Assembly (NCBI RefSeq): GCF_022376445.1
Contig: NW_025955022.1
Span: 1-64,000, forward strand
DNA from: Fomitopsis serialis
Taxonomy: Eukaryota > Basidiomycota > Agaricomycetes > Polyporales > Fomitopsidaceae
DNA length: 64,000 nt
Reading direction: 5' to 3'
Shown here one piece after another: positions 11,670 through 21,494 of this stretch (within the stretch, counting starts at the first letter, position 1; every line of letters begins with the position of its first letter). The notes below the pieces were generated by a model. That model had not been told where the DNA came from and did not search any database. It saw only the letters and a list, made by a program, of their open reading frames with translations. A program made the translations under genes and the position numbers.

Positions 11670-13744
11670 TTGGCCATTGAAGATGACAATGATCTGGCTT
11701 CAATCTACGACTTTGTAGAAGTCTGCACACCTAAACTGCCAGAACCAGCAAGAACCGGAGAGGCTTCGAGTTCAACGTCCTGGCGGGCAACCCCGAGTTG
11801 CGCAGGCCAGTCTCTAGATGACCACAAAGACTTAAGAGTGGAGGAGGAGAACACAGAGGCTGGAGTGGTGGTATATACGGACGAAGACATCCACAGAGAG
11901 TGGCTGAACTCGAGAGAGAGGAGACCGGATGCTCGAGCAAGTAAGTCCTGTGTGATTAATATTGTTTTCGCGTCTTATCAGACAAATATGCAACAGGTGG
12001 TCTGTCTGCAGAAGGATCGAATAGTGACAGAGCTCCTAACCCCTGGGAGCCGTTTGAGTCAGAGACAGACTGGTGTTTCATGTCATGGGCCGTCCAAGAG
12101 GGATTGACTCAGGGCTCAATTGACAAGGCCTTGGAGATACCGGGTGTGAGTGTTGCCTGACTCGTCTAGCTACTCGACTGAATACGTGCATGGGCCATTA
12201 CATAGTTCAGAGAAAATCTAGGACTGTCATATCACAACAGTTGCTCCTTGCTTCAGCACGTCGACTCACTGCCAGAAAGAGGGAATGGCAAGAATGCTGG
12301 CTCACGTTCAAAGACCGACCGCGAGAGAAACATCTCGTTCAGTTTCGAGATATCATCCAAGCTATCCGGACGCTCTTGGGGAACCCAGAAAGGCCTCGGG
12401 CAACTCCCCTAGGACTCTGTCCCGGTGGACCCCCAAAATTGGCCAAAAAAAGGCTATATTCTGGTCCTAAAAAATGCTATATTGGACAAGGTTCATAACA
12501 TGTCACAGCAACATAACGCTGCAGCACGCGTTAGTCACATTCTGTTACCTCCCTGGAGCTCCTCAAGCGATGTATGAAGCCATTTCTCACCCTAGCAAAG
12601 CTGTTAACATGCTTCCACGACAGAAATAATCACATACTAGACACACCGAGACGAGTGGCAAAGGGGTGGCAATGCTCAGTTTGCGCCGTCAAAATGCTAT
12701 CCTAGACAAGGTTCCGGGTGCTTCGGCCCATCCGCAACACAAAAAAAGGCTATCTGAGACAAGGATCAGCCCAATATGAGACTCAAAAAAATGCTATGTT
12801 CGGACAGAGTCCTAGGGGAGTTGTGCAGGGCCTACCCAGAACACGTCGGACAAATCATGTATAAACCACAATGTATCTTCTCAGATGCATCCTGCACTCA
12901 CTGTATTTATAACAAGATGTGGTCGGGCCGCTGGTGGCATGCAGTCCAGGTGAGTGGGTTGTCTTCATTGTGGTTGCTCTAGCCCTGACATATCTGCAGA
13001 GTCTACTACCGTCAGGGAGCGCTGTAGCCCTGGTGATCATTGCTACAGACAAGACTCAGTTGACAAACTTCTCAGGCAATAAATTGGCATACCCCGTCTA
13101 TATGATGCTAGGCAACATACCTCGCGCTCTGAGATGCAAACCATCTGAACACAATTGTATTCTTATAGGATACCTATCTGTGGACAAGGTCAGCTCCGAA
13201 GGAATCACCCAGCGCAAACAGTGCGCCCTCGTGCAACAGTTGTTCCACGAGAGTGTACGCCTCATCCTCGAGCCTCTGGTTGAGGCAGGCAAGAACAGAA
13301 TCAATGAGGCGACAGCTCTGTCCGGTGAGTGCACCCTGTGCTCGCCGCATACGTTGCCAATTACCCCGAGCAATGTTTAGTGATGTGCTCAAAGTACGGC
13401 ACTTGTCCCAGGTGCCAGCTCCCTGAAGAATCCCTTGACTTACCCTCTCCTGGTACACCTCGATCCTCACTGTGGACGCTCGATGTTCTTTGACGAGCGA
13501 GCGAGAAAACCAGCGGTAAGAAGGATACCGCTGCATACGCGAAGGCCTGCAATGACTTCAACATGTCCAGTTACGTAGTGCGTCCGTTCTGGCGCGACCT
13601 TCCCTACACTGACATCAGTGCGTGTATCACGCCTGACATCCTTCACCAACTCTACCAGGGGGTATTCAAGCACATCATAGAGTGGTGTACAGAGCTCGTC
13701 GACGAGCAGGAACTTGACCGGCGCATACGCTCTCTGCTAGTGCA
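11670..13744 (+). pseudogene. Plavaka-type (CACTA-related) transposase, 5' and middle part only
   Basis: Pieces of the transposase appear in order. They are an N-terminal block with NPWEPFESETDW and QGSIDKALEIPG (about 12040-12150), FRDIIQAIRTLLGNPE (about 12340-12390), and YKPQCIF with MWSGRWWHAVQ (about 12860-12950). Next come ALVIIATDKTQLTNFSGNK (about 13029-13085), LFHESVRLILEPLVEAGK, and a CxxC knuckle KYGTCPRC (about 13392-13415). Last is [20 protein letters not shown] with [18 protein letters not shown] (about 13590-13700). These are hallmarks of the basidiomycete Plavaka family. Frames change several times, a MITE interrupts at 12401-12823, and the C-terminal part is missing beyond 13744 where another element begins. 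The gene cannot be functional. Some frame changes may be introns. Confidence 0.8.
12401..12823. mobile_element. 423-bp MITE with 22-bp perfect TIRs
   Basis: The 22 bases at 12401-12422 (CAACTCCCCTAGGACTCTGT, then CC) recur exactly inverted at 12802-12823. The body has no gene. It holds five copies of a short motif, an A-run then TGCTAT or GGCTAT followed at most copies by GACAAGGTTC or a variant, at about 12444, 12470, 12694, 12743 and 12785. The element splits the Plavaka sequence between the NPE and YPEHVGQ blocks. A clean target duplication is not visible. Confidence 0.85.
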
Positions 13745-13859
13745 GAGCACGGGTACACCCGTGGGTGTCCCGAGGTGTACCCATACCCGTACCCGCCCCA
13801 GGTACCGACCCGTGACAGCGGGTACGGGTTTTGCGCGGGTGTAGGCGGGTCCGTGGGTC

Positions 13860-14370
13860 CACGGGAAGGTAGGTGGGTCTGCAGGTCAGTGGGTGTGTGG
13901 ATGCGTGAGCAATCATGTAGATGCTCGCAGTTGACATGTATTGCGTCACCATGCCCCGTTTGTTTGCCCGCGTGCTTGTGGTCTCACCCGCCTGCTCGCT
14001 CGTGGTCCCGCCCACCCGCTCACTTGTGGTCACCTGCCCGCTTGTCGTGGGCACACCTGCCCCCCCCCGCCCGCCACTCGTGGTCTTGCCCGCCCGCTCG
14101 CTCAGCCGCCTGTCAACCCATCTGCATGCACGCTCACTCGCTTTCCCACTCGCAGTGCACACACTCATCGGCCGTGTCTGCGCGCTGGGCAGTTGCCCAG
14201 CGCACTCGCAGTTGACGTGTGCATTGTGCTACACGTCATCTCGCCCTGTGCTTGTGGTCAGCAAGCTCGCTGGCGCATCTCTGCACTCACCTTCCTTTGC
14301 CTGCTGCTCACTTGTGGGCTGCGTCTGCACACAGGGCATTTGCCCTGCGTGCTCGCCATCAATGTGTCAT
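13860..14370. repeat. C/T-rich low-complexity tract
   Basis: After a short G-rich start, the + strand is a degenerate run of GCCCGCT, CGCTCG, CACCCG and TGCCCG words. Open frames of 140-157 codons arise on both strands because stop codons are rare in such DNA; their products have no domain character. Confidence 0.75.
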
Positions 14371-14811
14371 GCTGTGTGACAACATCAGGAAAATCCAGAT
14401 TCCGCAATGTGTAATAAATTGTGTCAAATTGTTGCTAACACGTCTCATGAGTACTCACCGAACTCTGTGAGCTAATTCTGTGATAATAACATCTACTGGA
14501 TACAGTATTAGTACATGTATGATCCTATTAGATGCAGTGACGAGGTTGTTCCCTAATCGTTGCTAAAGTGGTGCATCATACAACGTGCACGATGCTTGTT
14601 ACGATTAGTTCAACAATGATTCTATTGCTGTGTGGTATGACTGAATACAAATGCTGTATGCTACACTAAGCAGCGCAACAGTCAATGGTCGACAAGGCCA
14701 TCTTCAACATAATGACGACAACTCCTATGTGTTAGCTATTCTACGACTGATCATCCCCATAGCATCTCACACCCAAGCCATTACTCGTGACGGTAACCAT
14801 ACAGATAATGC
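14371..14811. other. Unassigned DNA between low-complexity tracts
   Basis: Composition is balanced and no gene is visible. AATCGTTGC and GTTACGATTAG near 14556 and 14598 form a weak inverted pair. Confidence 0.4.
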
Positions 14812-15790
14812 ACGAGCACGGGTCATGCAAACCACGAGTGGGTTTAATGGGCACCGGGTTCGTACACATGGGGGATGCACAAATGAGTATGCAGGTGCGT
14901 GGGCAGTAGCAGATATTCAGGCGCGTGGTCAGGTCAATACGCAGGTGGGTAGGGTAGGCAAGCATGCAGGCGGGCGTGCAAATATGTGGGCAGGTGGATG
15001 GGCAAGTGCATGAGTAGGCCGGAGAATGGACGGGCAAGCCAGGGAGAGTAAGTGGAGTGATACTACGATGAGCAAGTTGTGGATGAGTAGATGCGTAGAC
15101 AGACGCACGACTGGACAGGCAGCAGGCGGGCAGGTGGGCAAGTGAGTGGCGCACTGTGGCTGCTGACGGACGGGGCGCGGGGACGTGAGACTGCGACGGG
15201 ACGACGAACGGAGTGAGAAGAGACACCAGGTAGATGCCAGGACTCGGGAGCAAGTAGATGGTAGAAGATGGCGGGAGGTAGGGAGAGTGTCGAGGGCGGA
15301 GGGTGGCGAGCGGTCGCCATCCATTTTCGGGGTGGCGAGACAGACGGGATTAGACAGTGTTGTATCAGGGATGAATCAATACAGGAAGCACGCGCGGACG
15401 AGCAGATTTGGACGTGACGGGGGAGATGGTTGTGCAGACAGAGTAGAACTATGATTGGGAGGTCAACAAGTGCCGTGTACTAGTCGAACGAAGAGGCAGG
15501 CGGGAGGGCAAACAATGCGGCAGGCAAGAAGGCGTCCACATGAGTGAGGAAGGGGCAGGCGAGTAGGTAAATGGGCAGAGCGAGCGAGTGGGTAAATGCC
15601 GGCGAACGAGTGAGCAGACCATCAAAGGGCTGCGGATAACCAGACGAGCGGCGGGCACACTGACCGGTGGCGAGTAGGCGCGATGTATTGACTGTTCGTT
15701 GATATGCCGGGTCGCACGGGCAGCGCTAGTGAACTGACAAGTAGGGTGGGGAGTATCAGAGTCCGAGTCAGGAGTCAGCAAAGGCGTACG
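14812..15790. repeat. G/A-rich low-complexity tract
   Basis: This is the strand-mirror of the tract at 13860-14370: degenerate words such as GCAGGTGGG, GGCAAG, GCGGGC and GAGTGGG. It begins with a GCACGAGCACGGGT end-like sequence near 14815. No coding potential is supported despite open frames on both strands. Confidence 0.7.
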
Positions 15791-16503
15791 TACCTCTGAC
15801 TTACAAGCGGCTGTGCGCACCCTTGCCATGGTCATCCCTCTCCTCGTATTCGTCATTCAATCTGCCGCCCTCCTCGTCCTTCGTCTTGCTGTCCCTTCCA
15901 TCCCACGCTCGTCACGTTAGATGCGCATCGTGCGAGCCCGAGTTCGCCTGGCCAAGTTGCATGTCCCAGAGACACGCGGGTCGAGAAGAGGCGGTCGAGT
16001 GCGCAGTAGATCTGCTGAGATAGACCACAAGTCTGTTGAGGTGCAGTCGGGCAGGCATCGTGAGGCGTCGTGGCTGGTCGTAAGTAGCTCAGAACTTCAA
16101 CGTACGAGTCGCACAGCCGGCGCTTGCCGCTAGTGCGAGCCACGTATGCACGGGAAACTCCGGAACCGGCGGCGCTTGGGACTTTGTGCTCACGCGCGAC
16201 GAGGTGTGCACCCATCCTCTCATTCTAACGCCCTTCTCCACATCGTTCAAAACGTGAAGATTCGAAGGCCCCGAGACGACACGCCCGAGCACAATGAGCG
16301 CAGACAAAAGAATGGAAGGGCGAGGGGTTCGAGTGGCAAATACAAGGAATGCGGAGGCACGAAAAATGACTGGAAGGTGAGTCTTCAGCTTCAGTGCACT
16401 CACTGATGAATCGATGACTCTTGCTCCCAACGCTTCACTCTGTGAGTAGGTGCATCAATGAGCAACGAGCTCGTGGTGCCTGAGCCTACTGAGTAAGATT
16501 TGA
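15791..16503. other. Unassigned GC-rich DNA
   Basis: I see open frames of 60-120 codons in several overlapping frames but no domain, no convincing intron pattern and no repeat. Nothing is called. Confidence 0.4.
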
Positions 16504-17389
16504 CGTTCCGAACGGTAAACCCGGAGTGAGATCTGGCCATCTGAAACGGTGCGGCCAGCGCCGGCCGGAGGGGTCCGGGTCAACGTTGCAGACGTTGTCA
16601 TTGCCAGCACGTTGCCAGCGGTCCGGCCGGAGTGCATGCCGGCCGGCTCTGCCTCATCTCCAATGTTGCGGCCGGCCTTGCCATCCCTGAATACTGTCCC
16701 CAACGATCCACCCGGCCTGTTTTCATGGTACATTGCAACGCTCCGGCCGGAGTGCATGCCAGCCCCGCCCCCCTCCTCAATGTTGCGGCCGGCCTGTTTT
16801 CACCGGACGTTGCAACGCTCCGGCCGGACTACACCCCGGCTGCCCCCCCACTTCTCAACGATCCGCCCGGCCTCTTTCACCCAACGTTGCAATGCTCCGG
16901 CCGGAGGGTATGCCGGCCGGTCATCCCTCGTTCCCAACGTTGCGGCCGGAGCAGGCAGAATTCAAAGTGGCCAGGCAGTCCACGCTGCAAACAGTCCGGC
17001 CAGTCAACAGATATAGCATTGCAAACGAGCCGGCCGGCCTCAGGCCCTACCACTACAAATGGTCCGGCCGGACTTTTTGCCGGCCGAAAACACAATGTCT
17101 CGGGCCAAGGGTACAGCCAAAACTCGGCCAAAGCAGCCAGACATTTTGCCGGCCGAGCTTTTGCTTCACCGACCGGGCAAGCATTGTCTCGGGCCGAAAA
17201 GTTGACCATTTTCTTGGGCCGAAGATTTGAGTACTGCCTCGGGCCGAAGAGTTGGGCATTTTCTCGGGCCGAAGATTTGGCCGAAGCTCAGTGAAAACAG
17301 CCGGGCTGTCGGATTGCCATATACGGAAATTTGGTATTGACTGGTAGTACTTCATTGATAGACTATAGTATCAATTCCCTAGTGACCAA

Positions 17390-17760
17390 AGATGTCTAGT
17401 TAGGCCAGGATGTGCAAAACAAGATTTACTCGCAGGCTTCTTTGCAAAACATGTTATTCAATTTCTGAAGCCAGTTTTCTTTTCCCACACTGTTTGACTA
17501 TCTAGGATGTGTTGTTTCAATGCATAGAGTATATCCCCAACAGGAATAGTCTTATTCTTTGAAGCTGAATGCAGAACATGAGATAAGGGGCATACAGGTA
17601 TGGTACTGTGCTGAACAATGTTGACTCCTGCAGCCAATGTACATTCAAAACACTGTTTCACAACCTCTGATGGTTCATTTACCCATAGGGAGTGAATCCT
17701 CCAAAGGAACAGTCTTAATCACATAAGCTGAATGTAGTACAGAGTTAAGGCAAGGGTGCA
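17390..17760 (-). repeat. Copy 2 of the tandem-unit repeat (inverted, left arm)
   Basis: Nearly identical, in reverse orientation, to 18085-18460 and to 11290-11665. It contains the GAATAAGACTATTCCT motif and the TCTAGTTAGGCCAGGA boundary. It forms the inner part of the left arm of the foldback element. Confidence 0.85.
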
Positions 17761-18084
17761 TGGGTATACATGTCATACTGTGTACACTTCCTGAAGCCAA
17801 TATGCTTTCCCCACAATGTTCCACAATCTAGAGTAGCACATTTCAATGCAACAAGCAAGTCTCCCAAAGGAATAGTCTTATTCTTTGAAGCTGAACTTGG
17901 GGATGAAGATAAGGTGAATATGCATTATATTGTGAGAGACATACTTTGGATTATTGTCTGTCTGGGTGTCACACTGAAATGTTGTACCAGCATGCACATT
18001 GCACTTGCCACAGAAACATTTACATTGGTAACAGTCCGGCCGGCCAATCCTCATCCTCATAGGAGATGGTCCGGCCGGAGTGCA

Positions 18085-18460
18085 TGATCCCCTTAACTCT
18101 GTACCACATTCAGCTTGTGTGAATAAGACTATTCCTTTGTGGAACTGAGTCCTTGTGAGGAAATGAACTATTCTAGATGGTGAAACATTGTTTTGAATGT
18201 ACATTGGCTGCAGGAGTCAACATTGTTCAGCACGGTACCATACCTGTATGCCCCTTATCTCATGTTCTGCATTCAGCTTCAAAGAATAAGACTATTCCTG
18301 TTGGGGATATACTCTATGCATTGAAACAACACATCCTAGATAGTCAAACAGTGTGGGAAAAGAAAACTGGCTTCAGAAATTGATTAACTTGTTGTGCAAA
18401 GAAGCCTGTGAGTAAATCTTGTTTTGCACATCCTGGCCTAACTAGACATCTTTGGTCACT
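18085..18460 (+). repeat. Copy 3 of the tandem-unit repeat (direct, right arm)
   Basis: Same sequence as the copy near 11.3-11.66 kb with scattered substitutions, and inverted relative to 17390-17760. It is followed by GGTCACTAGGGAATTGATAC, which is mirrored at 17360-17395. Confidence 0.85.
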
Positions 18461-19400
18461 AGGGAATTGATACTATAGTCTATCAATGAAGTACTACCAG
18501 TCAATACCAAATTTCCGTATATGGCAATCCGACAGCCCGGCTGTTTTCACTGAGCTTCGGCCAAATCTTCGGCCCGAGAAAATGCCCAACTCTTCGGCCC
18601 GAGACCAAGACAATGCTTTGCCCATTGGTGAAGCAAACCTTGGCAGGTGAAATGTCTGGCCACTTTCACCACCAAGCTTCGGCCAAAATCTTTCGGCCCG
18701 AGATAATCTGAAAATCTTCGGCCCGAGACAATCTGAACAATCTCGGCCCGGGACAATCCATGCCCGGTCGGCAAAGCAAAAGCTCGGCCGGCAAAATGGC
18801 TGGCTGCTTTGGCCGAGTTTTGGCTGTACCCCCGGCCCGAGACAGTGTATTTTCGGCCGGCAAAAGGTGAAAAAATCTGGCTGGCCGGACCATTGACATT
18901 GACATTTCTACTGGCCGGCCGGACCATTTGCAGTGGTGTATTGACTCACCGGCCGGACCATTTGCATTGCTGGGAATTGATTCCATGTGCTCCGGCCGGA
19001 CCGTTGCAATGTGTACATTGCTCTGGCAGGAACTCCGGCCGGGCCGTTGCTAATGGCACCATGTTTATTGTATTTATTCACCGGCCGGAGCGTTTGCAAT
19101 GTAAAATGCCCGGCCGCTCTGTTTAGCTCAGAAATCTGCCTGCTCCGGCCGGACTGTTGGAAAGAGGATGACCAGCCCACATACCCTCCGGCCGGACCGT
19201 TGCAACGTCTCGGGAAGGTTCCAGGTGAGGCCGGCCGCAACACTGGAGACGGTGGATGACCAGCCGGCCATGCCCTCCGGCCGGAGCATTGCAATGGCAC
19301 CGTTGCAAACGTTCCGGCCGGACCCTGGGGCTGCTCCGGCCGGCCTCCGGGTCAATGTTCCAAACGGGCAAATCTCACTCCGGGTCTACCGTTCCGAACG

Positions 19401-20509
19401 GGTTAGACACACTAAATAATGTGGGTGCCTACTTGCCTGCCCGTCTGCGCATCCTGCATATTCGTGCTTCCCGCCCTCTCGCACATCCGCTGGCCCTCTC
19501 CCGCCCGCCCGTTCATGCCTGCCTGCCCTAACAAGTGTGTTTGCTGGCCTGCTCTCGCCGGCTGTCTTGCCAGCCTGCCCTCGCCTTCATGCTCGTTCGC
19601 CCTCCCTCCCGCTCGCCCGTTTGCTCGTTCTTGCCTGCTTGCCGTTGCCCCTCACGCGCCTGTTGGCTCGCCCACTCAGTTACCTGTTCTCGCGCCTGCT
19701 CGCTCGCCCATTCGGCTACCCGCTCTCATCTGCTCAGGCTCGCCTTCTTGCTAACTCGCTTGTCCGCTCTCTCTTGCCCGTCCACCGCCGTTCGCTGCCG
19801 TTCGCTGCCGTCTTGCCCATCATCATACACCCCTGCCAGCTCGCTCATCTGCCAGCTCATCTGCCAGCTTGCCCGCTCTTGTTGCCCTCCCTCGCCTCGC
19901 CTACTACCCGCCTTGCTTCGCCATCCTGCTATATCGCGCGTCAGCCTGTTCATAGCTGCATGTCCTCGCCCTCTTACTAGGTAGACCGTAACCTGACATC
20001 CTTCTTGCGCCCGCACCCTCGACTTCTCCCTCCCACTCTCGGCTCAGAGCTTGCTCTAGCCTGCACACTGGCACGCAGCTTCTTGACTGACCGCCTGTTC
20101 TTGTCCACCCGCGCGCGCTCACACACTGTTTCTTGGCCAAGTGCAAGCTGTTCTGGGAAGTGCTCAAGAAGGATGTGCTCGACATCGTGTTTGCATCCTC
20201 ATGGTGCACGAGGGCGATCTCCTTGGGCTTGGGAGCACAAATGGCGACTGCATCGTGACCGTGCTGGTGGGTATGATCACTGATCAACGACGAATACTAA
20301 TGACAGTTGCTGGCCCGTCCGCCTTGTCTCCTGCTTGCCCATGCTCACCTTCTCGCCCGCTCGCCATCGGCTTATCGCCTGTTTGCTCTTACCTATCTGC
20401 TCTCACCTGCCTGCCATTTCTCGCCTGCCTGGTCTCGCACGCCTTTGCCCTTCTGCTGCCGATCCCGATCGATCGCTCACACATCTGCTTGCTCGCCCAC
20501 CCTGTGACT
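19401..20509. repeat. C/T-rich low-complexity tract
   Basis: Degenerate GCCCGCT, TGCCTGC and CTCGCCTG words fill most of this stretch, with no convincing gene. One short island (about 20130-20206, + strand) reads like real protein (FLAKCKLFWEVLKKD, then LDIVFASSW). It may be a leftover of another transposon gene. Confidence 0.6.
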
Positions 20510-20605
20510 CGGACTGCCCGTGACCCGTGCAACACCTGTACCTGCTGCGGTGGGTCTGTACCCGGGGCAGCTATGGGTACACCTCAGCACACCTTTAGGT
20601 AGACC

Positions 20606-21146
20606 CCTACCACTGGCAGCGCCGGCGGCGGGAGCTACACATATACGTACATGTTTAATACCAAATTTGTACTTACTATCAATACTTCGGCACCCAATTG
20701 ATTAGTATGATCCTACGCCTTGTGACACGACGTCACTATAGCCACTACACCATGATTTGCGGGAAGTATTGTGCTTATAGTATGAAATAGCACGCAGTTT
20801 TGTGAGATAACATGGCCTCACCGAGACCATATCCTCCATGAAGTAGTGAGAATTCGTTCTCCATGAGTGTCGTTTAGATCTAATTAGGAAGGGGGTAAAG
20901 CAAAGTGATCTAATCTCTAATGCGGCTAATTAGGTGACATTTTGCACGATTATGCCTCATTTTGCATTATGTGTTCTCATTTGCGAATCTGGATTTTCCT
21001 GATGAACACGCCCTGTCCCCACCCATTCACCTGCCTGCTTGTCTGCTTACCTGCCTGCCTGCTTGTTGACTTGGATCTGCCCGTCTGGCCCTCCTGTCTG
21101 TGCCCAACACTGCCCATGCTTTCGCCTACCCACCCTCCCACTTGCC
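20606..21146. other. Unassigned DNA upstream of Copia-A
   Basis: Mostly balanced sequence without a gene. It ends in a short C/T-rich run with CCTGCCTGCTTG words (about 21007-21146) that abuts the truncated LTR of Copia-A. Confidence 0.45.
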
Positions 21147-21202
21147 CTTCAAGCAGGTAAGTTAGAGTGCGGTCCACTACGTGTGACCTTGTCTGCTCAA
21201 CA
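21147..21202 (+). repeat. Copia-A 5' LTR, last 56 bp only
   Basis: These 56 bases equal positions 34338-34393 of the 3' LTR with one visible change (CTTGTCTGC against CTAGTCTGC). They end in CTCAACA. The other 229 bases of the LTR are absent, and low-complexity DNA takes their place, so the 5' end was lost by truncation or rearrangement. Confidence 0.9.
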
Positions 21203-21214
21203 GGTTATGAGCCC
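21203..21214 (+). promoter_or_regulatory. Copia-A primer-binding site matching initiator tRNA-Met anticodon arm
   Basis: Directly after the LTR comes GGTTATGAGCCC, the complement of GGGCTCATAACC, the anticodon stem-loop of initiator tRNA-Met. This is the half-tRNA priming type known from Drosophila copia, where a tRNA fragment cut in the anticodon arm is the primer. Confidence 0.75.
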
Positions 21215-21494
21215 CGGTCGACGCCTGAGTACTGCGCCTTAATGGCTGCGACTCGGTGCGCACTGGCTTACCTGCGGCATCACCCTCACAGGCTTGAAGC
21301 CAGGGGGAGACTATGCGCGGAAACACTGCAGGTCTCAAGCGTGATTCACATCGCTGCTAAAACCCCATGAGGACACTGAGTCCATGTGTGTGGACAGCGC
21401 CTTTTGGCTGCAGTCCGTTGTGTGACAGAGCGCTGACGTCGCCTTCGTCAAGCAGCTCTTCAACGCTTCCCCCGTTCTACACAACTCTCACACA

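Larger units (their letters stand above)
16504..19400. mobile_element. 2.9-kb foldback (palindromic) element packed with TCCGGCCGGA motifs
   Basis: The two ends are inverted copies: 16504 onward reads CGTTCCGAACGGTA, then ACCCGGAGTGAGAT, and 19400 backward reads the same with few changes. Each arm, about 1.25-1.3 kb, has two parts. The outer part (16504-17300 and 18540-19400) is a row of irregular units of about 60-100 bp, each with TCCGGCCGGA or GCCGGCCGG, often next to GTTGCAACG. A CTCGGGCCGAA block follows. The inner part (17300-17760 and 18085-18530) is the tandem-unit repeat also found at 11.3 kb. About 300 bp separate the arms. I see no transposase gene. Open frames over the arms are by-products of the repeats. 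Confidence 0.85.
13744..20605. mobile_element. Compound element with GGGTACCC-type ends and low-complexity interior (tentative)
   Basis: At 13744 the Plavaka sequence stops at GTGCAGAGCACGGGTACACC, and a stretch full of GGGTACCC and ACCCGTACCC follows. A related stretch lies inverted at about 20510-20605, sharing CCGAGGTGTACCCATA and GGTACNGACCC. A third left-type end starts near 14815 (GCACGAGCACGGGTCATGC), so more than one copy may be nested. The element at 22742-24631 has the same kind of ends in a C-to-T-changed form. The interior here is microsatellite-like DNA plus the foldback element. The right end is degraded, so extent and unity are inferred. Confidence 0.4.

Noticed and set aside
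13921..14414. Overlapping open frames of about 150 codons on + strand, rich in Pro, Arg, Cys and Leu
   Set aside because: They arise from C/T-rich low-complexity DNA that lacks stop codons; all three frames and the other strand are open at once and no domain is visible.
16549..17294. Frames of 155-220 codons over the GGCCGG arms
   Set aside because: Produced by the repeated units; several overlapping frames are open together, with periodic Pro-Ala-Gly words only.
18177..18383. Conserved 60-residue frame present in three places (also 11410-11601 and 17458-17661)
   Set aside because: The DNA of the three repeat copies is nearly identical, so conservation of the frame is no evidence of coding; no start context, domain or codon-level constraint is visible.
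16504..19400. CRISPR-like array
   Set aside because: Repeat units are irregular, palindromic and vary in length, the host is a eukaryote, and no cas genes exist here.
19419..20602. Several open frames of 110-153 codons
   Set aside because: Same reason: degenerate GCCCGCT-type repeats. Only the short island at 20130-20206 looks protein-like.
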